64,000 bases of DNA from Strigops habroptila (taxonomy: Eukaryota; Chordata; Aves; Psittaciformes; Psittacidae): the NCBI RefSeq assembly GCF_004027225.2, contig NC_046358.1, positions 7,347,284 to 7,411,283 on the forward strand. The letters are read 5' to 3'. Under the pieces are notes generated by a model. That model saw only the letters and a list, made by a program, of their open reading frames with translations, ran no database searches and was not told the DNA's origin. Below, one piece after another: positions 13,701-25,600 of this stretch (positions are counted from its first letter, which is position 1; every line of letters starts with the position of its first letter). Position numbers and translations under genes: made by a program.

Positions 13701-16204
13701 ATGACTGAGAAATATGGGAGGGGACTTAAGACACATGAAAAGCCAGAGACATAGTTATCAATATAGTGAGAAAAGCAGAGGGATTTTGTGAGGCCCCATC
13801 TCCCAGAAACAAGCCTGAGAGGAGGTTATTCATGGCACCGTAGCAGGAGTACATCATGTTCTAAGGTTTTCTTCCATACTCTCTTCTCTCCCTTTCTTCC
13901 TACTTTCCAAGTTTCTTAGGCTCATCTAGATTCCCTAAAAGAAAATGGTAAAGGTTGCTGTCCTATGGTTAGTTCTGTAGTGGTTTAAATGGCAGTTGAT
14001 ACGTGCATGGGATCTTGAATTACACATGTAGGTAAGAAGTCCCCACAGTCCATTACCAGGTAATGAAGCAGAGGGGGTGGACTTTGTTCTCATATTGTCT
14101 GTCAGGCCCCAAAAGCACTAACAGGGCACCAACTATCCCTGCCCAGCCCCCTTTGGGGCTTTTTTGCCATTGTGGATTTCTCCTACCCTGCCCACAGCCC
14201 ATGTCAGCCCCTCAAGGGCCATCAGTCCCTGCCCCAGCGATGCTGCAGGTGGGCTGGTCCCCAGCTCCCCATGGCCCAGCCAGGCTGGGCCCACCCATGA
14301 GCTGATGGCACCATGGCTCTGCCTGATGATCTGGTTTCTTGGCTGAACCTGGCCACCATCTCCAGGTCTTCACCCTTCAGGGGTGCTGTTGGATCCAGGC
14401 TGGTCAGGCCCCTGCCACACTGGCCATGTGTTTATTGCACTTGTCTCCCAGCTCCCCATCCTGAAGGGAAGAGCTGTCCCTCACTGCTTCCTAACAATAT
14501 CAGTGGGAAGTGGCCACACTTACAGAATCAAAAGCCTGTGGCCTTTCTGGCTACAACTACAGGAAGAAAAACAGAGACAAATTTGATCACACAAGTAAGG
14601 GTTGGGTTCCAGTGACTGCGGTGCATTTAATCTCTGTTTGTTAGAGAATTTTGCATAATCCTTTCTGTACTCATTGCCTTGAATTCGTTCTTCTCCATCT
14701 TCACCGAATTGCACTTCACGTCTATTCCACTCCCATTCTCAACCTCCCTTTCCCACAACATCATTTGAGCAGGCTACACAGCCTTTCTATTTCCCGTGGC
14801 CTGGGCTCTGCCACTCAGGTTGCTGCTCCCTGCCTCTCTGGGACGTTTTTTCTGTCAGACTCTGTGCTGCCTTTTCCCATGTACTCTTTTTTCTCCTCAT
14901 TTTGGTTCTTTTCATCCCCAAATTGGCTCTTCCTTTAGCTTGCTCTTTTGTGGGCTGTTTGGTAATAGTTCTAGCACACTGGCAGCCTAACTGGTGTTGG
15001 CATCCCTGAAAAGAAGGGTTTTAAAGAGTGATTTTAGGTGAAAAACGTAATAGCTCTGTAGGTGCTTCAGAAATTTCTTTCAAAAAGGGGGGCAGCAGAG
15101 GAGAAAGCAGAAGCTGTTTGCTATTGGGGGCTAATGGTGGCAGGGGCTAGCAATATGACTGATCAGGAGGTAAAGGTGAGCTTTTAATACTGCATGAGAA
15201 ATGACGGGTAGAGAAAAACGTTGGAAGACAAGACAAGGAGATGACATGGGATGAAATAGAGAAGGAGAATCTAAAAGATAGGCATGAGAAGATGATGTAA
15301 TCAGAATAATAAGCAGTTTAATAGTGGCAATGAGGAAAGTAGCACTGCAGTTGCTGAGACCAGAGAGAAATCTAATGCAGTACGGGAGGGCTGAGATGTC
15401 CACTGCAGGGAACAAGAGTTTTAGCTTGTGCCTGTGTTGGAAGTTGTGACTTTGTACCCACCTAACTGCTGTGAAGAGTGCTATTCTGAGACACCCCTCT
15501 CAGTCTCTTCCTCAGTAGCCCGCAGTCTAGCTCATACGTTGTCTCCCTACTGAGATTGTACCTGAGCTTCCACCTACTGAGCACAACTCCTTTCAGCCCT
15601 TGCTGCTGCAAGTGAGATGATGTCAGACCTTGGCTCTTGTTGGCAAAATGACCTATATCAGATGGTTCTTCCAGCCCTTGACTGACTGTGGCCTGCTGGA
15701 GGTCCCTAATCCACTAATGATTTTCCAGCCTGCCTGCTGAGACTCCAATTTCTGGGGTCTCCCTCTTTCTCTCCTGTCCATCCATAGCGAGCTGTACAGG
15801 AACAAGGTGGGTACAGATTTGGGTGAGCAAGGGTCTTGCTTCTAAAGGCACAATTTACCCTGTTATAGCAGCACAATCAGAAGTTCATCCAGCAAAGCTT
15901 GTTTTTCCTGTTTGTTTTTTTATTCTGGCTGTTCCTGGGGGGTTTCCACACGTCATCCGCTCCTCACCTTCTGTGTACCCAGGTACATATCAGTATGTAT
16001 GTATTTGCAGTTGTCTTTTTGAAGGGATTAGCAGGGTTTAAGTACAGAATGGGACTCAGCGACTGAGAATGTTATCTGTTTCCAGAGATTTACCTGCCTT
16101 CCACTGAACTGCGCTACTGGTACCTTTTTTAACTTCTGGCTTCAAATGTATCAGGAACACAAAAAAGTGTTGTAAGTTCATTCTTTTAATCTGGCAAGTC
16201 CCAC
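10773..16204. other. Noncoding DNA with purine-rich and GC-rich patches
   Basis: No gene is recognised. The + strand is notably purine-rich around 11530-12250, 13040-13760 and 15010-15420, which creates long but featureless frames (for example 130 codons at 13316-13708). A GC-richer patch lies at about 14060-14480. These could be remains of old repeats; no LTR ends, pol motifs or splice structure were found. Confidence 0.45.
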
Positions 16205-16545
16205 TTATCATCAAGTGGGGTGCAGAGGATCACCCCGTATGCTCAGCTGTGACCAAGGCCTGTCTGCAAAAAATGAGCTTGAGACACGTCTTTGTAAGTT
16301 TATCAGCAGGAGACTTTAAATCCTTATCGGACTACTTAGTTAGTTTACTTGGAGCAAATAGTATGCCAATATAACTGATATTAATGTGTTTCTGAACTAC
16401 GCTTGTATGTATTTATTTACACATCCATATAGTTCAGAAATATATACACACACGAGTGTGTGTACATGAATTTCAGTACTTGGGTAATAGGTGCCATATA
16501 CAAAGACTTAACATTATTCAACATTTCCAGTTATAGGACTTCTAA
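16205..16545 (+). repeat. Unidentified old dispersed repeat, copy B
   Basis: Same-orientation partner of 3046-3372, with the conserved blocks in the same order. Near its 3' part it carries an extra alternating AC/GT palindrome (about 16443-16462) that copy A lacks. Family unknown. Confidence 0.55.
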
Positions 16546-18588
16546 TTTTTTTAAAGATTGTTTTTTTCAGACTGATTTTTTAATACTTCTTTACAAACTG
16601 CAGTTTTTTCAATTGGTTCAGGAGAATGGATTAAGGAATGCTATATTATGAATTATTGTTTTAGTAGTGCAAGGACAGAATGATGTACCAGTGATAGCTG
16701 TTCAAGGCGACGCAATGTATTCCCTGGGTGCTTGGTCGCGTGATGTGCAGGTCGTTTACTTACTTGACTTTCTCGTTAAAACATCTTTGGACTGTCTATT
16801 TCCTAATTGAAAGCGTACTAGAGATTCTATATCAGACCTTGTTTTCATCAGGGGAAAAGGAACTCATTACAAACCCAAGGTTGGTGGTTGGGTAAGTGTG
16901 AGTGGTTGTGGTGTGGCTGCATATGGTATGAATAGTTAAAGTCCAGACCATGAACAGACGTATAGGATAGTTGCAGAAGGTCTAGTATCACAAAATGAAA
17001 AGCAAGTATGAGGTGAATGAACCAACAGAAAGCGATTTAACGGATAAAGTTATCTGATAACTCAAGCATACGACAATTCTGTGAGTGCACTGGAAAAGTA
17101 CCCTCTCACTGAGATAGAAAACTCTTCTGTGTCAGATGATCTAGCTTGACATACAGGGATGTGCAAGTAGGTTTCCAGTCACTCCTCCACACCCAATGTA
17201 GCACACAAAAAAAGGGGATGTTGAAAGTAATTCAAAGCAGAAAATTGTCATAAATTTCTTGAAGGGAACAGAAGAATGGAAAGAATATTTTATGATCAGC
17301 AAACTTAAGAACAAAGACACAAACAACATGATATAACTTATTTTGGTTTTGTTATGAGGAGCGTGTATAGAAGGAAGAAAAGAATCTTAACAATGGATTA
17401 GCAGAGAGAGATGGTAGAATTATCAGCAGTGCAAAGAAAGTTGAAATTCAATAAAACCCACTCATTTTATGAAGGCCTCGGGCCTTTTTCCCTGTCTTGC
17501 ATGAACGTAAGATGATTAGCATTGCTTTCTCCAATGATCTGTTCTCCGTTTGATACCACTCTTGGCTTGAGCAATTATGGATTATGTTATAGGAAATGGA
17601 TCTCACCACACTGACATACTATTTTTGTTTGGATTTGGTTGATTAAGGTAATAACATTGATATAGTGGATTTAGAATTGTATAAAGCATTCAAATTGATA
17701 CTGCAGCATATTTTGGCTAAGAAACTAGAAAGCTGATCCATCACATCAGCTGGACACACATTGGAGGAATTGAACACTCCCTAACACACAGGCCTCAAAA
17801 AATCTCATCACCTAATAGAAATCCTTCTGAAAGGGTTCTGCAAGAAAGAGTTCTATGAGGATCATTCCTCTTACTGCCTGGTAGTAATGTCCAAGAAAGT
17901 CATAAAAGGATTTCTAATGAAAGCTGCAGAATCTGGTAAGACATGCAGAGCTGGACACATTAAGCCATAGCGATGTATGGTTGATCTATAATGATGTGAT
18001 CTGAAGAACAAGCAAAACCCAATTATATGCTTCATTAAAAATGAAAACCAAAAAAATCTACAACTCTCCCCCCAACTATGTGTAACAAGAACAAAGCAGA
18101 TTAATGCCCTATAATGAGTTTTTAGTAATTTCTCCTCCCTCTGGGTATATGTTTGTTTCAAAGAGACATTTAGATCTCTATTTGCTGTGTTACTTTTCAC
18201 TATAAGATATTTCTGGCTTTTTTTTTTGAGTTCTGTGGTACTGTCATTCTCCTTTGCCTGTGGGAGTCTGTTCTGCTGCCCTTTGGTTACAGCAGAACTA
18301 GACTATTATGGAGTTGTTGTGTTAATAGACTCACCACACCTTGACTGAGGAATGCCTTGTAGTTACCCACTTACCTTAAATCACACTTAATTCTGGGTAG
18401 GATGAGGTAAAATGCAAATAGAAGGATTAATTCCTTACGTCTAAACCAGACAACACAATTACAAATATCTGGAAAACACATAAGTGAAAAAATAGAAGAA
18501 AAAGTTCATCTGATCTACTGACACTGAATGTATCACGAAGGTGGTTTTTAGTTTGGATTTCCCTCCCCTCCCCTTTTTTCATTTCCAG
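16546..18588. other. Noncoding DNA, no gene recognised
   Basis: AT-rich, with short chance frames only. A pyrimidine-rich stretch at its end forms the 3' splice-like signal that precedes the candidate exon at 18589. Confidence 0.5.
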
Positions 18589-18759
18589 GTGACTTGTCCC
18601 TCTTCTGACAAAACAGCTCTCAGAATTTTCTTTCCTCCTATTCCTCAGGTTGCTCTTAGGTGGTTTTCATCCCTGAAGACCTTGCATTGTACAGAACTCC
18701 GTATTGCAGTGCCCCATCAGAAAACGTCTTCAGAAGAAGCCTTTGGACTTCACCTTCAG
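18589..18759 (+). other. Candidate upstream exon of the sulfotransferase gene
   Basis: A 171-base segment is preceded by a long pyrimidine tract and TTTCCAG (AG at 18587-18588) and ends at a strong donor CAG|GTAGGT (GT at 18760). A second good acceptor inside (AG at 18647-18648) would give a 111-base version. One frame is open throughout but its product is not recognisable. The coding exon at 21238 begins at an acceptor and has an in-frame TAG before its ATG, so the gene needs at least one upstream noncoding exon. This is the best-placed candidate, 2.5 kb upstream on the same strand. Inferred from splice-site quality only. Confidence 0.3.
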
Positions 18760-20454
18760 GTAGGTTCTCTGAATTGTCATGTTGATCTCACTTGATATTG
18801 GATGGCTTTAGCTCTTACATCCAGTCTGCACTTTGATGTTTTCTAAGGGGTCCAGACAGATTTTACCTGTCACCTTTTAGCTTGTTCTATCCCTGCTTAT
18901 GGTCTGGCTATTCTCCTGAATTAAAATAAGGATTCTTTTGCTTCCACAAATATGCAGATGTCTTAGAAGACGTCTCCTGTGTTTCCCTAGCTCATAAACA
19001 ACTTCTTTCCCTCAAGGAAGCAAGTGTCCTCTGGTGACCCATTGACACGTTTCAACATGAAATGTGTTTTACAGCAGACCTTATATTCTGTACCAGTAAT
19101 TTAATTAACAAATATATATGATAGAAGTATCTAAATAGGGTAAATTATCTAGTTAATTTTCTGATTTCTGAGACAGGTATGATAACAGTAACTACTCTTA
19201 CACCCTGAAGTGACAGCATTTAAGGTAAATGAAGCCTAACTTCTTTCTCCTAACCATATTCTAACAAGGAGTCCCTTTACAGAATTGTTTAGTGTCCTAT
19301 TTATTTTAATTGCTACACAGTATGAAATAGTATCTTCAAACCACTTGTGAAGAAGAATATAAAGGGATCACCCAGTCTTGGACCTCGTGAGTTCAATGAA
19401 CAACCTATCTTGACTTTAGCTGGCCTTGAAAGTAGCCTTTGATGCATTAGAAATCAATAGATAACATGATGAAGGGAGAATTGATGTGCAGCGTAGCAAA
19501 GGCTAAAGGCTGAAGATTAAACCATGTTTTTTCTCGTAGCCTTTATAGTAGTCTTATTCAGCCAAGAAAACACAAAAATATTGGCTAAATACGATAGTAC
19601 GTAAAAATACTACTATTGATTTGAATTGAATATAACACAAGTAAATTATTAATATATGTGACTGCAGATGTGTTCATAATGATGTTTACAGGTCAGAGAG
19701 AATGAACAGTCATCCCTCTCCATTTCACAGGTCGTGCCTAAACTAAGAAAGATTTAATCATGAGTAATGCTGTTAACTGTCTGAGTTTGAAGATATTTGG
19801 GTAAAGATGTGTGACCTAATAATCACCCATCACCCCTGAAAGGAAGAAGCCCTATGTGCAAGTACATTTTCAGCAATTTAACTAGTGCTGCCTCTAGTGC
19901 TCTCTCAGAACACACAAGAAGAGTTTCCATTATGGCAGTTCCATTCCATATGGAACATATGTAATGTTCCATACATGAACATTATGGAGTTCATGTACAT
20001 CCACACTGAGGGGGTGAGGGGCATCACAAATAAGTTCCAGAGTAGTCCTGTTGTATCTCCGTAAAAACAAAACAGAAAGAAGTTTAAGTTACATCCTTAA
20101 GAAATCCAGGCAATGATGTTTTTATTGCCAGCAGGTTCTGGGTGAAAAAATGAAAAGTGGAAAAGGAAGATGGTGTTGTTTGACTTTTTTGATGGTGCAG
20201 ACTTTATGGGACAGAAATAGAAAGTCACATTTGCCAGTAGTTACGGTTTTGCACTTAACTTTGCTATTTCAAACAAAAAATGATGAAAAGCATGCTACTG
20301 AAAGCTTTCTAATGGGGGCAACACAGGAAGTTTGCATAGAGGTCTTAGAAAACTCTCTTCAGGAAGTGCAAACGGACAGAATGAATGAGCACAGGAGAGG
20401 GAATACGTTGCGTGTTGGACTGCATTGGTCTTCTCTCCTTTTATCTGGGGTAAT
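18760..20454. other. Noncoding DNA with a cluster of short palindromes
   Basis: No gene is seen. At 19944-19998 three overlapping hairpins occur: a perfect 12-base palindrome TTCCATATGGAA, then GGAACAT/ATGTTCC arms, then TACATGAAC/GTTCATGTA arms. The rest is AT-rich and featureless. Confidence 0.45.
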
Positions 20455-20510
20455 GGGTAGACTTGCTGATCTTAAAGGTCTTTTCCAACCTAGCTGATTC
20501 TATGATTCTA
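20455..20510 (+). mobile_element. CR1 LINE 3' end, short remnant
   Basis: The final ~55 bases of a CR1 3' UTR: the GATCTTAAAGGTC and TTTTCCAACCTA blocks are followed by two units of the ATTCTATG-type tail. Sequence upstream is too diverged or truncated to assign. Confidence 0.75.
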
Positions 20511-21237
20511 ACATGGGACAGACATCTCCTTTCCTGTTGTTTCCTCTGCTCTGTTTCTATATGCTGCCTGCCACAGTGAAACATTTGGGAGCTCTTATGC
20601 TGCAGCAATAATGACAGCAAACATTATTTTGTTTGGGAGAGAGAGAGAATGAGACAATTCATCTGTTATTAGCAGTTAGGATTCTCTGGATTGTGGATTC
20701 TCCTGCATATTTATTGATTATATTGATTTATTTGTACAAAATGGAACAGGGCAAGAGATGGGAAGAATCTCATCCTGAATGTATCGTAGGCTTGCAGATA
20801 AGCCTGTTGCAGGTTACAGAAAACTTTGTACTCCCAGATTCTAACAAGTAATGTTATTTTTTAAAAGAATACAACTCTGTAATCATAAACGAAGTTATTA
20901 TTACACGATGTGAAGGGATAGAAAGTTTGCTTGGCTGGAACACCATATTTACATGAGGAGAAGGGGGAAGCATTTGCTCATACGCAGTCCATTGTTCTAA
21001 GAATGTATGTTTTATGTTTTCTAATACTTTGAAATGGTCATATTATGTATCTGTTTAGCCTAACAGTATAATTGTGGTGAGCTTTTTCATAGGAGAATTT
21101 TTACTTATTAGCAAAGCCTGTTTTTATAGGGTTTAAAAGGTCTTTCTGCTGTTATAAAGTCTGTAAGGGAATACCCTGTTATCTTTGTTATATCAGTCAT
21201 ATAAAGTCTAACTTGTATTGTTTTTCCTTGTTGACAG
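20511..21237. other. Noncoding, probable 5' intron of the sulfotransferase gene
   Basis: No coding signal. It ends in a pyrimidine tract and TTGACAG (AG at 21236-21237), a good 3' splice site for the first coding exon. It contains a short GA-rich run near 20637-20648. Confidence 0.4.
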
Positions 21238-21291
21238 AAAGGCAGATTTCCACTTTAGAGTTCATGTCCTCCTCCTTCCCGTGAAAATAAT
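21238..21291 (+). other. 5' UTR part of the sulfotransferase first coding exon
   Basis: The segment lies between the 3' splice site at 21237 and the chosen ATG at 21292. An in-frame TAG at 21256-21258 shows that translation cannot begin upstream in this exon, which supports ATG 21292 and implies further upstream noncoding exon(s). Confidence 0.55.
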
Positions 21292-21385
21292 ATGAACCAG
21301 AAGGTGTTAATTTTCCTTCTCCCAAATTTTATTTTTGGGATATTTCTTTTTGGCTTTTTTTGTAAGAGGCAAAAAAACCTAACAG
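21292..21385 (+). CDS. Carbohydrate sulfotransferase (CHST8/9-like), first coding exon
   Basis: This short exon encodes residues 1-31 and the first base of codon 32. It starts MNQK, a tiny cytosolic tail with one lysine. About 19 strongly hydrophobic residues follow (roughly 5-23, rich in Phe, Leu and Ile), then a basic CKRQKN segment. That is the expected plan of a type II Golgi signal anchor. The ATG has A at -3 and an in-frame stop lies upstream. The donor is a perfect GTGAGT at 21386, leaving phase 1. The next exon begins with GT at 21840, so the split codon becomes GGT (Gly) and the frame continues. The exon is too short to stand out as a reading frame; it was recognised from phase, splice signals and the expected anchor. 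Alternative N-termini from other upstream exons cannot be excluded. Confidence 0.75.
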
Positions 21386-21839
21386 GTGAGTAAAGAATTT
21401 ACCAACAAGAAGACTGAATGTATTCTAGAACCAGGGGTACCTTTCCCAAACATTTTAGAAAGTAACTATGGAGCCTAAGTGGTAAACAATGTTGTGAAAA
21501 CATCCAAGGCCCTGCCACTGTGATAGCTAGCTTAGCAGTATATGAGAGGAAGAGCACTACAAAGGGCCAGTTGACATTAGAAGTGTCAGAACATCAATTT
21601 TGCTTAAAGTAACACTGCTAACATGTTGAAAGTTTTCATTTTAACAGACTTTTCGCTAAGCAGGATAGTTTACTGTGTGTTTGCCATGGTGGAGTCTGGT
21701 GACAGTAAACAAAAAATGGATTTTAGCATCTTCATTAGTTTTTGTATGCAGGATGATAGAATGAGTGCTATGATTGTCACAAAGAGATTTAAATAAGTCT
21801 ATTTCACACTGATGGTTTCAAGTTCTTTCTTGGTTGCAG
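21386..21839 (+). other. Intron of the sulfotransferase gene (phase 1, 454 bp)
   Basis: Bounded by GTGAGT at 21386 and TTGGTTGCAG ending at 21839. The reading frame of the catalytic exon stays open back to an ATG at 21812 inside this intron. That ATG is judged false, because the acceptor is strong and the upstream exon supplies the membrane anchor in matching phase. Confidence 0.7.
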
Positions 21840-22690
21840 GTGGTTTTCCTGATCCCGCTGAAGACTGGCTGGCAATTCAGAATGATCGCAAAAGCACACT
21901 GGCTTCTGTCTGTCTGAAGAACAGTCTCCTCAAATTAAGAAGCAAATTGGATTCTCAGGTTGCAAGCCAGCTCTTTGTGGAGCACAGACATAAATTTATC
22001 TACTGTGAGGTGCCCAAGGTAGGCTGCTCCAACTGGAAGAGAACTATTTTTCTTCTCCAAGCAGACTTAAATGCTGAAGCTTCTGAAATTGAGCATGACC
22101 ACATCCACCAAACCTCGGTGATCAAGAGGCTGGTGGCTTACCCTCCTGCCATGCAAAAACAATTTCTGAACAATTACACCAAAGTGATGTTCACCAGACA
22201 TCCCTTTGAACGGCTGGTTTCAGCTTACAGAGACAAACTTCTGCACTCTGAGCCATTCTACAGTGGCACTGTTGCTGATGAGATTAAGGCAATGTTCAGG
22301 AAAAACAAAAATTCGTCTGGAAAAGTGAGTTTCCAGGAGTTTGTCAATTTCATTGTAGCAAAACCACCAAATAGTCTTGACATTCACTGGAAACCGATGT
22401 TTCTGCTCTGTGATCCTTGCAACATTCACTATGATATTCTGGGTAAGTACGAAACTCTTAGGTTAGATTCTGAGCATGTTCTGGAGGCCATTGGAGCACC
22501 AAAGAGCCTGCACTTCCCCGACTTGAAGAGGTATGGCTCGGAGAAACGAACTAATGGTGATATCACTTTGGAGTACCTCAGACAGTTGAACTCAGAACAA
22601 ATTGAGAAGATCAAAAAATTGTATCAAATGGATTTTTTCTTATTCAACTATACTATGGAATATGAGGATTATTTTTCCCTGAATGACTAA
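21840..22690 (+). CDS. Golgi carbohydrate sulfotransferase, CHST8/9/11-14 family, catalytic exon
   Basis: This exon encodes residues 32-314 of a predicted 314-residue type II enzyme and stops at TAA 22688-22690. Family members move sulfate from PAPS to GalNAc or related sugars on glycoproteins or chondroitin/dermatan in the Golgi lumen. The 5'-phosphosulfate-binding motif PKVGCSNWKR lies at about residues 90-99. The 3'-phosphate-binding motif RHPFERLVSAYRDKL lies at about 151-165. The family signature HW...LC.PC.IHYD..GKYETL follows at about 214-238, and the C-terminal FNYT segment near 299-302. N-glycosylation sequons occur at about 143, 189 and 300. YCEVPK.GCSNWKR is closer to CHST8/CHST9 than to CHST11-14 (VPKVACTNWKR). 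At 314 residues it is shorter than those enzymes (about 340-440) because the stem is short. All core motifs are intact and no frameshift is seen. Exact orthology and substrate cannot be set from sequence, so no symbol is given. Confidence 0.93.
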
Positions 22691-25600
22691 CGTAGGTTAA
22701 ACAAAGAACAGTTTGTTTTGTACAAAATGGGCTGAACCTGTCCTCACAGTGCTTGATAGGTGGGTTGTTGACTGACTGCTGCTGAGATTCTGCTGGTGGT
22801 TGGAGACATGGTTAATCATCCTAAGCACTCTTATAACAAATCTCTGCCATGATCTGTTGTACTGTACAGTACTTTACCTATATGAAATGATTGTCTTCTG
22901 GTTGATCGTTAATGGCATATGTTTGTTTTGTGAAGATTGTTTATAAATAATAGATCTTGTCTGTTGGTAAAAGGTAGGGGAAGGATGGAGAATGTTGCTT
23001 TTCACAATGAATATTTTTAGGACATAATGTTTTTTTACATTAAGGACTTTAACTTTTTATTAGAAAAAGACATAAGAAGCAATAAGTTACCTGCTTTAGA
23101 GTCAAACCACTCTTTGTCTGCAAGAGCCTCAATCATGAATCCTGTAGAAAAGAAGCAAATAACTTCAGATGCTTGAAGCTGTGTTGCACGGAACTTAATG
23201 CCTGATTATATTCTCTTTTAGCAGTGCTGTCACCACAGCCCACCAGCCTTATCCCTCAAGCAGCTTAGTTGGCAGCAATCCAGCCAAGGTTTCCCTTATA
23301 TCTCTTTAAAATCTTCTGATGAGCAGCAAGTCTGGTGTTCCTGGTGACTTTACAAACTCTTTTCACCACCTTTGTGAGCATTATGGTCGGATTTAAGGGG
23401 GAGGGCCTGAAAAATGTATCTTTTTTTGAGAGAAGTAGTTAGAGGTACCCTCTAAACTGTACAACTGAGGTGTTGCAGGATCTAAACCTTCAGTGGAAAG
23501 GTGACTCTTCTCTGTCCTCCAAAAGCACTTACCACCCAGTCAGCTGACGGGGCAGTCAGCACAGGCAGGACAGTGTTTGGGCTTTCCCAATTTGTGCCTG
23601 CTGGAGCCCATGAGCCCTCGGGACCTGCCTGAACATGGCACTTAGGTGTAGCTGGGTAACTTCAGGTACTACATTTGTTCTGCCTGCTGCTTTCTCACCT
23701 CACAGGAGATTGAGTGCAAAGAAATTGGTTGTAGAATGATGGTGAGGGGAGCAATGAAGCATGTGCGAGAAGCAACTCAAGTCATTATCCACTTCCTAGG
23801 TGGCTTTGCTTTTAGATCTATAACTGCTATTATATTGAGACTTGCTCCATTTTTTGAAAATCTATTGCCTAGTCGCACTGGAAATTAATTTGTGATCATA
23901 TTAATCGTAGCAAGTTTTAGAAACTGAGTATTAGCACCACCTTTAGGGGATGTCGCTCTCTCAGGAGCTAACTTGAAAATGTCTCAAATCACTTAGTTCC
24001 TATCAGCTATATCTGCAAATGTGCAAAGGCTGGCAGGCAAGTCCTGGATCCAGACTTGGCTCACAGCTTCTAATTACATAGAAAATGACAGGGACAAAAT
24101 AACTTAATCACACTGCAGCCACCAATCTGTACAGCCTTTGCTGCCAGCAGCATGGCCAAGGGAGAAGGAAAAGAAGGCTGGTAAAAACGGATGCAATGGG
24201 ATTTGGGTCATGAGGTTTGTGAAGAGAGCTTCCAATGCAGGGTGGTCTACCTCAGTGGGAAGATGCAGTGATATATTGAACATCAGCTGGAGACACTGAT
24301 GGGACCACAGTGTCAGGAGGAGGCAGAGGAAGAAGCTCGCTACATCCCTCCTTGATGGCAGATGGCACACAAAGCCAGGACTACAGTTCGGTACATCTGG
24401 CAGCTCTTGCATGGCTGACTCTTCCGTAAATGGGGCAGCTTTGGCACAGGGAGAGATCCAAATTGAGAAGGCCAAGCAAGAACAGCAAAACAGGGGTTTT
24501 TTTTGTTTAAAATAGCTTGTGATTTTATGTGGAGTGATTCATGGTTCTGGATCTCACCTTTACCACCACCATATTTGGTGTCGCCACAGTCCTGCTATCC
24601 CCTGATACTGGACTGCTCATGCTGCCCTGGCAACCCTGTAATTCATGTGGATTTCTTTTACTTTTGAATTGTGCTGAGGCAGAGGAAGCTGGAAATGACT
24701 CCTGTCAGGAGGCTTCCATCACGTGGCTATGCAGAGGGCTGCAGTCTCTCTCTCTCCCCCCCTCTCCCCTGAATCAGAGCCATCTCCAGCTACCTGCTCC
24801 TACTTTCTTTGTCAGATCATGCAGAGGAAGAGGGGAATAAGATTTGCTTCATAACTTGCTTCTACATGACAGATCCCTCCAGAGCTATAAGTATATCTAA
24901 AGCTGTAAGTATATCTAAAGACACTTTAATTTTCTGGCACCAACAGCCAGCCTAGGAAAACTCTGAAGAAATGATACTGACAGTTTGATAAGTGTCTTTC
25001 TTATCAGCACTTAAGTAGTTAACACTCCCCTCCAGTTTCTTGCTGTTAGATGCGAGTTGCTTTCTATTCTTAATTCCTCTTTCACACAGGATCTCATATT
25101 CTTCCTACAGTGCTGACAGAAAACGGATGGCTAATTCATTCATCACAAGCACTAGGCAGTAACAGAGGCTATCTACTGGTGCAGAAAAATCTCTTAACTA
25201 TTCACAGTGGACTTTCAGATTTGACATTTGCCTATAGGAAACTGTAAGTAGCACATTGCCTGGAACCACTGGCTGCTGTAATGCTGTTAACTGGTTTGGA
25301 TCTCAACAAAAGAAACCTGCAGAAGATGTGTGTGCATGTGTGCACATATAACAGCAGTTTTAGGAAGCAGTGTGATAAAAGTTGTGCATTACCAGTGCTA
25401 ACAAAATGAGCATAACAGGCTGATATCTGTTGGAAAACAGAAAAAAATGGACATTACCTCATAAAGGATATTGTAGCATTCCCATGTAGGCATCTTTTAA
25501 TGCTCAACCCAATTTACTGCATTTCCATTTCTGTGAGCTTGAGAATACTTCCTCACATCCCCCACCCAAGAGCTGCTGTGCTGTGGTGCAGGAGTATGTA

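Noticed and set aside
13316-13708. 130-codon frame in purine-rich DNA
   Set aside because: Composition-driven; no known domain, signal peptide or splice context.
20150-20497. 115-codon + strand frame
   Set aside because: Its C-terminal end is translated CR1 3' UTR, showing it is not a gene.
21812-21838. ATG at 21812 as start of the sulfotransferase
   Set aside because: It lies in the pyrimidine-rich end of the intron, just before a strong 3' splice site. Using it would remove the membrane anchor, which the phase-matched upstream exon supplies.
24104-24475. 123-codon minus-strand frame in the sulfotransferase 3' flank
   Set aside because: No recognisable family or splice signals, and antisense to probable 3' UTR.
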